Source: Streptococcus sanguinis | GTDB lineage: Bacteria > Bacillota > Bacilli > Lactobacillales > Streptococcaceae | NCBI RefSeq assembly: GCF_003943655.1 | Contig: NZ_RJMM01000016.1 | Coordinates: 1-42,403 of the forward strand | DNA length: 42,403 bases | Direction: 5' to 3' | In this document: one piece after another, positions 8,673-17,420 of the stretch | How the letters are laid out: each line of letters opens with the position of its first letter | Numbering within the stretch: the stretch's first letter is position 1 | Program-made: the position numbers and the translations under genes | The notes under the pieces: model-generated | Seen by the model: only the letters and a program-made list of their open reading frames with translations | What the model was told of the DNA's origin: nothing | Database searches by the model: none

Positions 8673-9385
8673 ATGAAACAATTAACTTGATGAATGCTCA
8701 TACGTCTGTTCGCCGCTTTACGGAGGAGCAGATTTCGGATAAGGAATTACGTGCCATCATTGATGCTGGGCGAGCAGCGTCCAGCTGGAAGAATTTCCAG
8801 TCTTACTCTATCATTGTGGTGCGAAGCAAAGAGAAAAAAGAAGCCCTCTTTGACCTGGTGCCCCAAGAAGCCATTCGGCAGTCTTCAGCCTTCCTGCTTT
8901 TTGTTGGAGACCTCAATCGTGCCCAAAAAGGCGTTCACATGCATACGGAAGACTTTTATCCTAAGGGGCCGGAGAATCTCCTGATTAGCTCAGTAGATGC
9001 TGCTTTAGCGGGACAAAATACCCTTTTAGCAGCTGAAAGTTTGGGTTATAGCGGAGTAATCATTGGACTGGTTCGATATGCTGCCAGTCAAATAGCAGAG
9101 CTTTTCAAGCTACCAGACTACACTTATCCAGTCTTTGGGATTGCTCTGGGAACTCCCAACCAGAACCATGCAGTCAAGCCACGTCTGCCTTATGAAGCAG
9201 TGGTCTTTGAGGAAGAATATCGTGAACAGGATCGTTCAACTATCCAAGCCTATGACCGCGTTCAGACTGAATATGCCGGCGAGCGAGCTAAAGAAACCTG
9301 GAGTCAGCGCCTAGCTGCCCAATTTGGTCAGGAGCCAAATCAAGCTATCAACCAACTGTTCAAAGAAAAGAAATTAGAAAAATAG
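8669..9385 (+). CDS. NAD(P)H-dependent nitroreductase, FMN-binding
   Basis: This is a flavin oxidoreductase of the nitroreductase family, probably reducing quinones, flavins or nitroaromatics with NAD(P)H in the cytosol. The 238 residues begin with HTSVRRFTEEQISDKEL, the typical FMN-phosphate-binding opening. SWKNFQSYSIIVV follows at about 40-52, and the middle segment LAAESLGYSGVIIGLVR is diagnostic. Length fits the NfrA/NfsA-like branch (about 240) rather than the short NfsB branch. The physiological substrate is unknown. It overlaps dnaI by four bases and precedes der by 42 bases. Confidence 0.93.
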   Translation: MNETINLMNAHTSVRRFTEEQISDKELRAIIDAGRAASSWKNFQSYSIIVVRSKEKKEALFDLVPQEAIRQSSAFLLFVGDLNRAQKGVHMHTEDFYPKGPENLLISSVDAALAGQNTLLAAESLGYSGVIIGLVRYAASQIAELFKLPDYTYPVFGIALGTPNQNHAVKPRLPYEAVVFEEEYREQDRSTIQAYDRVQTEYAGERAKETWSQRLAAQFGQEPNQAINQLFKEKKLEK

Positions 9386-9427
9386 GGTGGAGTTTGGCTC
9401 TGTCCTAAAGAATGAAAGAGGAAAAAC

Positions 9428-10738
9428 ATGGCCTTACCAACTATTGCCATTGTCGGCCGTCCCAATGTCGGCAAATCAACGCTCTTCAATCGGATTGCCG
9501 GTGAGCGGATTTCCATTGTGGAAGATGTCGAAGGGGTGACCCGCGACCGAATCTATGCGACCGCAAACTGGCTCAACCGTAAGTTCAGTATTATTGATAC
9601 GGGCGGAATTGACGATGTTGACGCACCTTTTATGGAGCAAATCAAACACCAGGCCGAGATCGCTATGGACGAAGCAGATGTTATCGTTTTTGTCGTGTCT
9701 GGCAAGGAAGGTATCACGGATGCGGACGAGTATGTGGCTCGCATGCTCTACAAGACTCATAAGCCGATTATTTTAGCGGTCAATAAGGTCGACAATCCCG
9801 AAATGCGCAATGAAATTTTTGATTTCTATGCGCTGGGCCTGGGTGATCCATTCCCGGTTTCCTCAGTTCACGGGATTGGTACAGGGGATGTTCTTGATGC
9901 GATTGTTGAAAACCTGCCAAATGAAGAAGTCGTCGAAAATCCTGATATGATTAAGTTTAGCTTGATTGGCCGTCCTAATGTCGGCAAGTCTAGCTTGATC
10001 AATGCTATCTTGGGGGAAGACCGAGTCATTGCTAGTCCAGTGGCTGGTACAACGCGTGACGCTATTGATACGGTCTTTACAGACAGTGAAGGTCAGGAAT
10101 TTACCATGATCGATACGGCTGGTATGCGCAAGTCAGGCAAGGTCTATGAAAATACAGAGAAATACTCTGTCATGCGGGCCATGCGGGCGATTGACCGCTC
10201 AGATGTCGTTTTGATGGTGCTGAATGCTGAGGAAGGGATTCGTGAGTACGACAAGCGAATCGCTGGCTTTGCCCATGAAGCAGGAAAAGGTATTGTTATC
10301 GTTGTTAATAAGTGGGACACACTGGAAAAAGATAACCATACCATGAAAGACTGGGAAGCAGATATTCGTGACCAGTTCCAGTATCTGTCTTATGCACCGA
10401 TTATCTTTGTCTCTGCTCTAACCAAGCAGCGTCTCCATAAGCTGCCGGACATGATTAAGCAAATCAGTCAGAGTCAGAATACCCGTATTCCCTCTGCGGT
10501 CCTCAATGATGTTATCATGGATGCTATCGCGATTAATCCGACACCGACTGACAAGGGCAAGCGTCTCAAGATTTTTTATGCGACTCAGGTAGCGACCAAA
10601 CCGCCAACTTTTGTCATCTTTGTCAACGAAGAAGAACTCATGCATTTCTCTTACCTGCGTTTCTTGGAAAATCAAATCCGCAAGGCCTTTGTTTTTGAAG
10701 GAACCCCGATTCACTTGATTGCAAGGAAGCGGAAGTAG
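9428..10738 (+). CDS. der: ribosome-assembly GTPase Der (EngA)
   Basis: Der is the essential double GTPase needed for 50S subunit maturation. Two G domains in tandem are clear: the first P-loop GRPNVGKST is at about residues 9-17 with DTGG and NKVD, and the second P-loop GRPNVGKSS is at about 181-189 with DTAG and NKWD. A C-terminal KH-like domain ends [12 protein letters not shown]. The 436-residue length is standard. AGAGGAAA precedes the ATG. It is likely read from the nrdR promoter, since no strong promoter appears in the short gap before it. Confidence 0.98.
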   Translation: MALPTIAIVGRPNVGKSTLFNRIAGERISIVEDVEGVTRDRIYATANWLNRKFSIIDTGGIDDVDAPFMEQIKHQAEIAMDEADVIVFVVSGKEGITDADEYVARMLYKTHKPIILAVNKVDNPEMRNEIFDFYALGLGDPFPVSSVHGIGTGDVLDAIVENLPNEEVVENPDMIKFSLIGRPNVGKSSLINAILGEDRVIASPVAGTTRDAIDTVFTDSEGQEFTMIDTAGMRKSGKVYENTEKYSVMRAMRAIDRSDVVLMVLNAEEGIREYDKRIAGFAHEAGKGIVIVVNKWDTLEKDNHTMKDWEADIRDQFQYLSYAPIIFVSALTKQRLHKLPDMIKQISQSQNTRIPSAVLNDVIMDAIAINPTPTDKGKRLKIFYATQVATKPPTFVIFVNEEELMHFSYLRFLENQIRKAFVFEGTPIHLIARKRK

Positions 10739-10785
10739 AGTTTGAAAACAGCAATTTGACAAACATACGTTTATATGTAAAAATG

Positions 10786-10819
10786 AAAGTAAGCATAAGA
10801 GCTTGCTTTTCTTTTTTTA
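10786..10819 (+). terminator. terminator after der
   Basis: AAGTAAGC (10787-10794) and GCTTGCTT (10801-10808) form an 8-bp stem with one G-U pair and a 6-base loop, followed by a T-rich tract. Confidence 0.85.
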
Positions 10820-10830
10820 TGTCGAAAGTA

Positions 10831-10860
10831 TGGTATAATGGTGAGATAAATGTAAGGTGG
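10831..10860 (+). promoter_or_regulatory. promoter and RBS of the SNF2 gene
   Basis: TGGTATAAT (10831-10839) is an extended -10. AAGGTGG (10854-10860) is the ribosome binding site and decides the start: the in-frame GTG at 10857 lies inside it, so the ATG at 10866 is used. Confidence 0.75.
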
Positions 10861-10865
10861 TAATT

Positions 10866-13800
10866 ATGGCAAAATTAATTCCTGGTAAGATTCGGACAGA
10901 AGGAATTGCCCTGGTTGAAAACAATAAGGTAGTAATCCTTGAGGTCAGTGATTCTCTTTTATATGCTCGTGTGGACGAGTGTAATCTGCGCTATAGCTTG
11001 GATGATGATGTCATCTTTTGTTATTGCGACTTTTTCCAGAAGAAAAAATACTGTGCCCATCTGGCAGCCTTGGAGTATTATCTGAAAAATGCCCCATCGG
11101 GAAAAGATGTGCTAAAGAGTATGGAAGAAGAGGAGTTGACCAGTCAGGAGACCCAAGAGCTGGTTTCTTTCGGAAGCTTGTTCTTGGATAAGGTCTTGCC
11201 GGAGAAATCCGATCAACAGGTTCGTTATGAGCTCTCGGCTACTGGTCAGGAGGACTCTTATACAGGGCAGTTTCTCTGGAGTCTTCGGATCAGTCGCTTG
11301 CCGGACGAGCGCTCTTATGTTGTCCGAGACGTTCTTTCCTTCCTTCGGACCTTGGAAAAGGGCGGGCATTATCAGATTGGTAAGAGTTACTATGAGGCTA
11401 TTCATTTGGAGGATTTTGATGAAGCCAGTCAAGATTTGCTCGTTTTCCTGCAGGGGCTAGTGCTCGACTATCAGGGGCAAGATTCCTTTTTGATTTTCCC
11501 AAATGCTGGACGCAATCTTTTCTTCCCAGCCAGCATCTTTGAAGAGGGAGTTATCTTCCTGATGAATCTGTCTTCTTTCCGCTTAGAGTACATCCTTTAC
11601 GACTACAGTGAAGTCTTTTTCCAAGATTTACATGAAGAGGCAGAAGTTTATACTTTCCAAGTGGAAGAGCATGAAGAGCATTTTGAGCTAGTCATTGCTG
11701 AGAAGAATTATAAGATGCTTTATGATGGCCAGTTTATCTTTTATGGAGATACTTTCTACCAGCTAAATCCTCAGCAGATTAGACTGATGAAGGCTTTACG
11801 GGAGCTGCCTATAGAGCATGATCGGTTGAAGCGCCTGCAATTCGACTTGTCAGAGAGGACGAAGCTGGCTTCCAGTTTGTCTGAGTTTAAAAAAGTTGGC
11901 CGGGTAGAAGCACCTGAAAGTATGATGATTCATGACTTTACAGCCAAGTTTGACTTTGATATCGGTCCTGACAAGCGTCTGATTTTGGATACTGTCTTTG
12001 ACTATGGAGACAGGAAGGTGACGACTCGCAAAGATTTGGAACGTCTGCCTTTTGCGGGTAATTTTGAGCATGAGCAGCAAGTCTTTAAGCAAATGCTGCA
12101 GGCAGGTTTTGTGGCAGATTTTTACAGTCAGCGACCACCTCTGAAGCCAGAAGAAATTTATCATTTCTTCTCAGAAGTCATTCCCAATTTTGAGGCTTTG
12201 GGCCATGTCAGCATGACAGAAGAGTTAGAGGCACTGGCACAGACAGAAAGTCCAAGGATCTCTGTCAAGATGAAGGGCGGCCTCTTAGATGTTGGTTTTG
12301 ATTTTGCTGGTATTGCGCAGTCAGAGATAGACGCAGTGCTTGATTCGCTCTTCAAGGAGCAGGACTTCTTTATCAGTAAGTCTGGGCAAGTCTTGATTTT
12401 CGATGAAGAGATCAAGGAAATGAGTCGGACTTTGCAGCAGCTGCGGAGTAAGCGGACTAAAAATGGCTTCATTCAGACCAGCAGTCTGGCGGCTTATCAA
12501 CTGGCAGAGTTTTTCAAGGGCAAGGATAGAGTACAGTTTTCAAAAGATGTGCAGCAACTGGCCTTTGACCTGACTCATCCTGAGGAGTTTCCTCTTCCTG
12601 AGCTGCAAGTCAAGGCTGACCTTCGGGATTACCAAGAGACGGGTGTCAAGTGGTTATCTATGTTGGATAAGTATGGTTTCGGTGGCATCTTGGCTGACGA
12701 TATGGGACTAGGGAAGACCCTGCAGACGATTTCTTTTCTGAGTTCGCGTATAGATGGCTCTAAGAAAGTCTTAATCTTGGCGCCATCCAGCCTGATTTAC
12801 AACTGGAGCGATGAGTTTTCTAAATTTGCTCCGCATCTGGATGTGGCGGTGGTGTATGGTCTGAAAAATGTTCGTGATGAGCTGATAGCGGAGAAGCATC
12901 AGATTACCATTACTAGCTATGCTTCTTTCAGGCAGGATGTGGAAGAATACCGGAACAATCACTTCCAGTATTTGATTTTGGATGAGGCTCAGGTCATGAA
13001 AAATGACCAGACCAAGATTGCCCAGTATTTGCGGGATTTTGAAGTGGAGCATACCTATGCCCTTTCTGGGACGCCGATTGAGAATAATCTGGGAGAACTT
13101 TGGTCTATTTTCCAAATTGTCATGCCAGGACTTTTGCCAAGTAAAAAGGAATTTTTAAAACTGCCAGCAGAGAAAGTCGCTCGCTATATCAAACCATTTG
13201 TCATGCGGCGCAAGAAAGAAGATGTGCTGCAGGAATTGCCTGATTTGATTGAAGTTGCTTATCGCAATGAATTGGCAGATAGCCAGAAGACCATTTATCT
13301 GGCTCTGCTCAAGCAGATGCAGGACAGAATCATCCATGCGACAGAAGATGAGATCAACCGCAGCAAGATAGAGATTCTGTCAGGTCTTATGCGCCTCCGC
13401 CAGATCTGTGACACTCCGAAGCTGTTTATGGAAGATTACGAGGGCGAGAGCGGTAAGCTGGAGAGTTTGCGGGAATTACTTGAACAGATACAAGATGGTA
13501 ATCGTCGTGTCCTCATATTTTCACAATTTCGTGGTATGCTGGATATTATCGAGAGTGAGCTGGACAAGCTAGGCATGGAGTCTTTTAAGATTACAGGCTC
13601 TACTCCAGCCAAGGAGCGTCAGGACATGACAACAGCCTTCAATGACGGTCAGCGTTCAGCCTTTCTAATCTCCCTCAAGGCTGGAGGTGTCGGTCTCAAT
13701 CTGACTGGTGCAGACACAGTCATCTTGGTTGACCTCTGGTGGAATCCAGCGGTTGAGGCCCAGGCCATCGGCCGTGCCCACCGTATCGGTCAGGAGCGCA

Positions 13801-13967
13801 ATGTCGAAGTCTATCGGATGATTACACGGGGTACGATTGAGGAGAAGATACAGGAGCTGCAGGAGAGCAAGCGCAACCTGGTTTCGACTATTCTGGACGG
13901 GGCAGAAGCCAAATCCAGTCTCTCTGTGGAGGAAATTCGAGAAATTCTAGGAATTTCGGCAGAATAG
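10866..13967 (+). CDS. SNF2-family DEAD/DEAH helicase with SWIM zinc finger
   Basis: This is a 1033-residue superfamily 2 ATPase of the bacterial SNF2/RapA-like group. An N-terminal SWIM motif is formed by C52, C54, C63 and H65. After a long middle region come the helicase motifs: ADDMGLGKT (K617), LILDEAQ, LSGTPIEN, IFSQFRGML, LKAGGVGLNLTGAD and QAIGRAHRIGQ. The family moves along duplex DNA and remodels protein-DNA or RNA-polymerase complexes. The exact role of this streptococcal protein is not known. It has its own promoter and a short gap to the next gene. Homologues are core genes in streptococci, so a defence role is not suggested by context. Confidence 0.93.
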   Translation: MAKLIPGKIRTEGIALVENNKVVILEVSDSLLYARVDECNLRYSLDDDVIFCYCDFFQKKKYCAHLAALEYYLKNAPSGKDVLKSMEEEELTSQETQELVSFGSLFLDKVLPEKSDQQVRYELSATGQEDSYTGQFLWSLRISRLPDERSYVVRDVLSFLRTLEKGGHYQIGKSYYEAIHLEDFDEASQDLLVFLQGLVLDYQGQDSFLIFPNAGRNLFFPASIFEEGVIFLMNLSSFRLEYILYDYSEVFFQDLHEEAEVYTFQVEEHEEHFELVIAEKNYKMLYDGQFIFYGDTFYQLNPQQIRLMKALRELPIEHDRLKRLQFDLSERTKLASSLSEFKKVGRVEAPESMMIHDFTAKFDFDIGPDKRLILDTVFDYGDRKVTTRKDLERLPFAGNFEHEQQVFKQMLQAGFVADFYSQRPPLKPEEIYHFFSEVIPNFEALGHVSMTEELEALAQTESPRISVKMKGGLLDVGFDFAGIAQSEIDAVLDSLFKEQDFFISKSGQVLIFDEEIKEMSRTLQQLRSKRTKNGFIQTSSLAAYQLAEFFKGKDRVQFSKDVQQLAFDLTHPEEFPLPELQVKADLRDYQETGVKWLSMLDKYGFGGILADDMGLGKTLQTISFLSSRIDGSKKVLILAPSSLIYNWSDEFSKFAPHLDVAVVYGLKNVRDELIAEKHQITITSYASFRQDVEEYRNNHFQYLILDEAQVMKNDQTKIAQYLRDFEVEHTYALSGTPIENNLGELWSIFQIVMPGLLPSKKEFLKLPAEKVARYIKPFVMRRKKEDVLQELPDLIEVAYRNELADSQKTIYLALLKQMQDRIIHATEDEINRSKIEILSGLMRLRQICDTPKLFMEDYEGESGKLESLRELLEQIQDGNRRVLIFSQFRGMLDIIESELDKLGMESFKITGSTPAKERQDMTTAFNDGQRSAFLISLKAGGVGLNLTGADTVILVDLWWNPAVEAQAIGRAHRIGQERNVEVYRMITRGTIEEKIQELQESKRNLVSTILDGAEAKSSLSVEEIREILGISAE

Positions 13968-13968
13968 C

Positions 13969-13996
13969 TTGAAAAATAGCCTGAATAGTTTATAAT
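13969..13996 (+). promoter_or_regulatory. promoter of the unknown gene at 14022
   Basis: TTGAAA (13969-13974) and TATAAT (13991-13996) are 16 bases apart, immediately after the SNF2 stop codon at 13965-13967. AGGAAA precedes the ATG at 14022. Confidence 0.8.
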
Positions 13997-14021
13997 AATG
14001 AAGGGTTGAAAGGAAAAAGAT

Positions 14022-14681
14022 ATGACTGATAAACAATTTCCTCTGGTGTCAGATGATGAAATCATGCTGACGGAAATGCCGCATATGAATCTTTATGATG
14101 AACTGGATCTCATTAGCAACATTACCGGAGACTATACTGACCGTAATTATTTGGAATGGATGCCGATTGTGGACTCCAGCAGGCATGCTCCCATCGCTGC
14201 CAGTCAGGCTATCAGAAGACCGCTGCAAAAGCAGTCTGCTTTCAAGGATTTTAAAAAGCCGATTGATAAGAAAGATCCGGCCATTCGTTATGCTGAGCAG
14301 GCACGCGAGGAAGCTCGGGCTGATTTGAAAAAGAAGCGTTCAGCGCCTTATCTGACCAGCGACCTTCCGACTAAGGTCCGCAGCAGAAAGCTTCCGACAG
14401 CTTCTAATGCGGAAAGACCGAAGCCAACTGCCCCTTTTCAGAAGAATACATCAGGGGAATTTACGAAGTTTGGCGATAGGCTTCAGCAGGATAACTATAT
14501 TTTGGCGGATATTCAGCCTGAGTATAGCCCTCAGCCGCAGGAGCCGGAAGAAAAGCCTAAGAAGAACAATTATGATTTTTTAAAAACCAGTCAGATCTAT
14601 AATCAGGATAGAGCTAAGGAGGAGCAGTTGAAGCATTCTAAGGCTCAAGAGCTGAACTTGACAGGCTTGGACAGCGATTAA
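14022..14681 (+). CDS. uncharacterised, largely disordered streptococcal protein
   Basis: I do not recognise a characterised family. The 219 residues are strongly charged (many K, E, D, R), with Pro/Gln-rich stretches, no cysteine, no signal peptide and no membrane segment. The N-terminal part (about 1-60) is acidic and contains LYDELDLISNITGDYTD and LEWMPIVDSS, which look like short ordered or binding motifs. The middle is Lys/Pro rich and basic. The C-terminus has NYDFLKTSQIYN before a charged tail. Such composition suits a linker or adaptor. It has its own promoter and sits before murC, so a cell-wall or division link is possible but is inference. Confidence 0.8.
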   Translation: MTDKQFPLVSDDEIMLTEMPHMNLYDELDLISNITGDYTDRNYLEWMPIVDSSRHAPIAASQAIRRPLQKQSAFKDFKKPIDKKDPAIRYAEQAREEARADLKKKRSAPYLTSDLPTKVRSRKLPTASNAERPKPTAPFQKNTSGEFTKFGDRLQQDNYILADIQPEYSPQPQEPEEKPKKNNYDFLKTSQIYNQDRAKEEQLKHSKAQELNLTGLDSD

Positions 14682-14709
14682 AGCTGGCTTGCTCAAGTCT
14701 TTTCTGCCT

Positions 14710-14740
14710 GCAATTTTCTGATGTTTATAAGGAAAATTGC
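14710..14740 (+). other. 9-bp perfect stem-loop without T tract
   Basis: GCAATTTTC (14710-14718) pairs exactly with GAAAATTGC (14732-14740) over a 13-base loop. No T run follows, so it may act as a 3' mRNA stabiliser or have no function. Confidence 0.5.
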
Positions 14741-14810
14741 TAGTTGATTATGTAAATGTAAAATTTATCTGCATATAACATCCATCATCGGTTGAAGAAA
14801 ATCGATGCTA

Positions 14811-14852
14811 GAAGCTGGGACTTACTGATTGGTCCGGCTTCTTTGGTGTTTT
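14811..14852 (+). terminator. terminator after the 14022 gene
   Basis: GAAGCTGG (14811-14818) pairs with CCGGCTTC (14834-14841) with one G-U pair, followed by TTTGGTGTTTT. Confidence 0.65.
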
Positions 14853-14879
14853 GGTGGTGCCTAAAAGCTTGTAAAGAAA

Positions 14880-14919
14880 GAAAATCCCTGCGGGCTAATT
14901 AGGGTCTGCGGAGATTTTC
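14880..14919 (+). other. hairpin in the murC leader
   Basis: GAAAATCCCTGC (14880-14891) and GCGGAGATTTTC (14908-14919) form a 12-bp stem with one mismatch, followed by CTCTTT. It ends about 45 bases before murC and could be a weak attenuator or part of the upstream terminator array. Confidence 0.5.
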
Positions 14920-14963
14920 CTCTTTGGACTTGCTTTTATGGCCTTGTATCTTAAGGAGTAATC

Positions 14964-16298
14964 ATGACGAAAACCTATCATTTTATCGGGATTAAGGGCT
15001 CTGGTATGAGCGCTTTGGCTTTGATGCTGCACCAGATGGGCCATAAGGTTCAGGGCAGTGACGTTGATAAATATTATTTCACTCAGCGAGGTCTGGAGCA
15101 AGCTGGCATTTCCATCCTGCCTTTTGATGAAAAGAACATCCAGCCAGACTATGAAATCATTGCCGGCAATGCCTTTCGTCCAGATAACAATGTAGAAATT
15201 GCCTATGCAGACGCAAACGGGATTGGCTATAAACGCTACCATGAGTTTTTAGGTAGCTTCATGCGTGACTTTGTTAGCTTGGGAGTGGCTGGTGCCCACG
15301 GGAAGACCTCTACAACTGGTATTCTTTCCCACGTTCTCTCCAATATCACGGATACTAGCTATTTAATTGGGGATGGTACTGGCCGAGGTTCTGCCAATGC
15401 CAAGTATTTTGTCTTTGAATCAGACGAGTACGAGCGTCATTTCATGCCTTATCATCCGGAATATTCGATCATTACCAATATCGACTTTGACCATCCGGAT
15501 TATTTCACGAGCCTGGAAGATGTCTTTAACGCTTTCAATGACTATGCCAAGCAGATTACCAAAGGACTCTTCATTTATGGAGAAGATGAGCAATTGCGCC
15601 GGATTACGTCCAACGCCCCGATTTACTACTATGGCTTCAAGGAAGAGGGCAATGACTTTGTTGCTCACGACCTCTTGCGTTCTACCAGCGGATCAGGCTT
15701 TAAAGTTTCTTTCCGCGGGCAAGAGCTGGGTGAGTTCCAGATCCCAAGCTTTGGCCGCCACAACATTATGAATGCGACAGCAGTCATCGGCCTCTTGTAT
15801 ACTGCAGGTCTTGATCTGAATCTAGTTCGGGAACACCTCAAGACTTTTGGCGGAGTTAAGCGCCGTTTCACTGAAAAGATTGTCAACGAAACAGTTATCA
15901 TTGATGACTTTGCTCACCATCCAACAGAAATTATCGCGACGCTGGATGCAGCCCGTCAGAAATATCCAAGCAAGGAAATCGTGGCAATCTTCCAGCCGCA
16001 TACCTTCACTCGGACCATTGCTCTCTTGGACGAATTTGCGGAAGCCCTCAATCAGGCTGACTCAGTCTATTTAGCTCAGATTTACGGATCTGCGCGTGAG
16101 GTGGACAATGGCGATGTTAAGGTTGAAGATTTGGCTGAGAAGATTGTGAAGCGGGCCAAGGTCATTGACGCGGATAATGTTTCTCCGCTTCTTGACCACG
16201 ATAATGCCGTTTACGTCTTTATGGGAGCTGGAGATATCCAGACCTATGAATATTCCTTTGAACGTCTCCTGTCCAATCTGACCAGCAATGTTCAGTAG
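14964..16298 (+). CDS. murC: UDP-N-acetylmuramate--L-alanine ligase
   Basis: MurC adds L-alanine to UDP-MurNAc with ATP, the first peptide step of peptidoglycan precursor synthesis in the cytosol. The 444 residues show the N-terminal [11 protein letters not shown] nucleotide-binding loop, the ATP P-loop [10 protein letters not shown] (K114), the central segment [10 protein letters not shown] and the C-terminal [10 protein letters not shown] and FQPHTFTR motifs. The start lies behind AAGGAG. Two GNAT genes follow within 12 bases, forming a short operon with mltG further on. Confidence 0.98.
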   Translation: MTKTYHFIGIKGSGMSALALMLHQMGHKVQGSDVDKYYFTQRGLEQAGISILPFDEKNIQPDYEIIAGNAFRPDNNVEIAYADANGIGYKRYHEFLGSFMRDFVSLGVAGAHGKTSTTGILSHVLSNITDTSYLIGDGTGRGSANAKYFVFESDEYERHFMPYHPEYSIITNIDFDHPDYFTSLEDVFNAFNDYAKQITKGLFIYGEDEQLRRITSNAPIYYYGFKEEGNDFVAHDLLRSTSGSGFKVSFRGQELGEFQIPSFGRHNIMNATAVIGLLYTAGLDLNLVREHLKTFGGVKRRFTEKIVNETVIIDDFAHHPTEIIATLDAARQKYPSKEIVAIFQPHTFTRTIALLDEFAEALNQADSVYLAQIYGSAREVDNGDVKVEDLAEKIVKRAKVIDADNVSPLLDHDNAVYVFMGAGDIQTYEYSFERLLSNLTSNVQ

Positions 16299-16309
16299 AA
16301 GGAGACTTG

Positions 16310-16822
16310 ATGGAAGCACCGATTCGAATTAGGCAGGCCGACTTGAGCGACTGGGAGGAAATTCTTGCAATTGAACAGCTGAATTTTCCAGCAGCAGAGG
16401 CAGCCAGTTCAGAAGTTCTCAAAGAGCGGATTGAGCAGATTCCAGATACTTTTTTGCTAGCAGAGCTGCATGGTCAGCTGGCGGGCTATATTGTTGGATC
16501 AGCTATTCAGACGCGATATCTGACAGATGATCTCTTTAGCAAGGTGGGTGCTAATCCTCCAGAAGGTGGCTTCATTGCCGTCCAAAGTCTGTCCGTCCAT
16601 CCGGATTTTCAGAGGCAGGGGGTCGGAACCTTGTTGCTTGCAGCTCTCAAGGAGACAGCTGTTCAGCAAAATCGGCAGGGCATTAGCCTAACCTGTCATG
16701 ATGAGCTGATACCTTATTATGAGATGAATGGTTTCGTCCATGAAGGGATTTCTGACTCAACTCATGGTGGAGCTGTCTGGTCTGATATGGTGTGGGAAAA
16801 TCCCAATTTTAAGGAGAAGTGA
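16310..16822 (+). CDS. GNAT-family N-acetyltransferase (first of a tandem pair)
   Basis: The 170-residue protein has the GNAT fold. A start region IRIRQADLSDWEEIL is followed by the acetyl-CoA binding segment SVHPDFQRQGVGTLLLAAL (about 105-123), and the tail is PYYEMNGF. A TTG at 16307 is in frame, but the ATG at 16310 behind AAGGAGA (16299-16305) is the better start. It is clearly paralogous to the next gene, sharing LTCHDxLIxYYExxxFVxEG and xxMVWENP. The acceptor substrate is unknown. The overlap of one base with the next ORF implies coupling. Confidence 0.88.
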   Translation: MEAPIRIRQADLSDWEEILAIEQLNFPAAEAASSEVLKERIEQIPDTFLLAELHGQLAGYIVGSAIQTRYLTDDLFSKVGANPPEGGFIAVQSLSVHPDFQRQGVGTLLLAALKETAVQQNRQGISLTCHDELIPYYEMNGFVHEGISDSTHGGAVWSDMVWENPNFKEK

Positions 16823-17337
16823 TGATTATCCGTCAAGCTCAAATGGCTGACTTAGATGCCATTTATGCTATCGAATTGGAAAATTTCAGTCCAGAAGAGG
16901 CTGTTAGCCGAGAAAGTCTAGCAGCTCATATCCAAACCCTATCTTCGACTTTTTTGGTGGTGGAAAAGGATGGTAAGATTCTAGGCTATCTGGAGGGACC
17001 AGTCCGTCCAGAACGTTATTTAAAGGATATTTCCTTTACAGAGGAGATTGAAGATTATGGCCATCTGGAGGGCGGCTTTATATCTCTGATCAGCCTTTCT
17101 ATCTCGAAAGATGCTCAGGGGATGGGGGTTGGTCGCGAGCTATTGGAAGCTATGAAAGAGATTGCTATAGCAGAAGAACGGCACGGTATCAATCTGACCT
17201 GCCACGACTACCTCATCGCTTACTACGAAAAACATGCTTTTGTAAATGAAGGTTTCTCACAATCAACTTACGCAGGTGCTACTTGGTTTGATATGGTCTG
17301 GGAAAATCCTAGTCTCAAACTGCAAAAAAACCAATAA
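16822..17337 (+). CDS. GNAT-family N-acetyltransferase (second of a tandem pair)
   Basis: This 171-residue GNAT resembles its upstream neighbour along its whole length. The acetyl-CoA segment SISKDAQGMGVGRELLEAM is at about 93-111, then NLTCHDYLIAYYEKHAFVNEG and FDMVWENP. I place the start at ATG 16822, which shares its A with the previous TGA, rather than at the overlapping GTG 16819. The ribosome binding site AAGGAGA (16811-16817) is inside the first gene. The pair is best read as a tandem duplication. Position between murC and mltG may reflect co-expression rather than function. Confidence 0.88.
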   Translation: MIIRQAQMADLDAIYAIELENFSPEEAVSRESLAAHIQTLSSTFLVVEKDGKILGYLEGPVRPERYLKDISFTEEIEDYGHLEGGFISLISLSISKDAQGMGVGRELLEAMKEIAIAEERHGINLTCHDYLIAYYEKHAFVNEGFSQSTYAGATWFDMVWENPSLKLQKNQ

Positions 17338-17360
17338 TAAGCTAGAAAAACCTACTCTTA

Positions 17361-17389
17361 TTGCATTTATCTGACTTTTAAGATATAAT
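17361..17389 (+). promoter_or_regulatory. promoter of mltG
   Basis: TTGCAT (17361-17366) and TATAAT (17384-17389) are 17 bases apart. The in-frame ATG at 17388 falls inside the -10 and so cannot be the start of this transcript. Confidence 0.8.
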
Positions 17390-17420
17390 GTTAGGGATTA
17401 TGATGAAGGAGGTCAAATTT

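Noticed and set aside
10857..10865. GTG start nine bases upstream of the SNF2 ATG
   Set aside because: The GTG is part of the AAGGTGG ribosome binding site, so the ATG at 10866 is the likely start.
10866..13967. SNF2 helicase as part of a phage-defence island
   Set aside because: No methyltransferase, nuclease or other defence gene is adjacent, and the flanking genes (der, murC) are core. The gene has standard streptococcal context.
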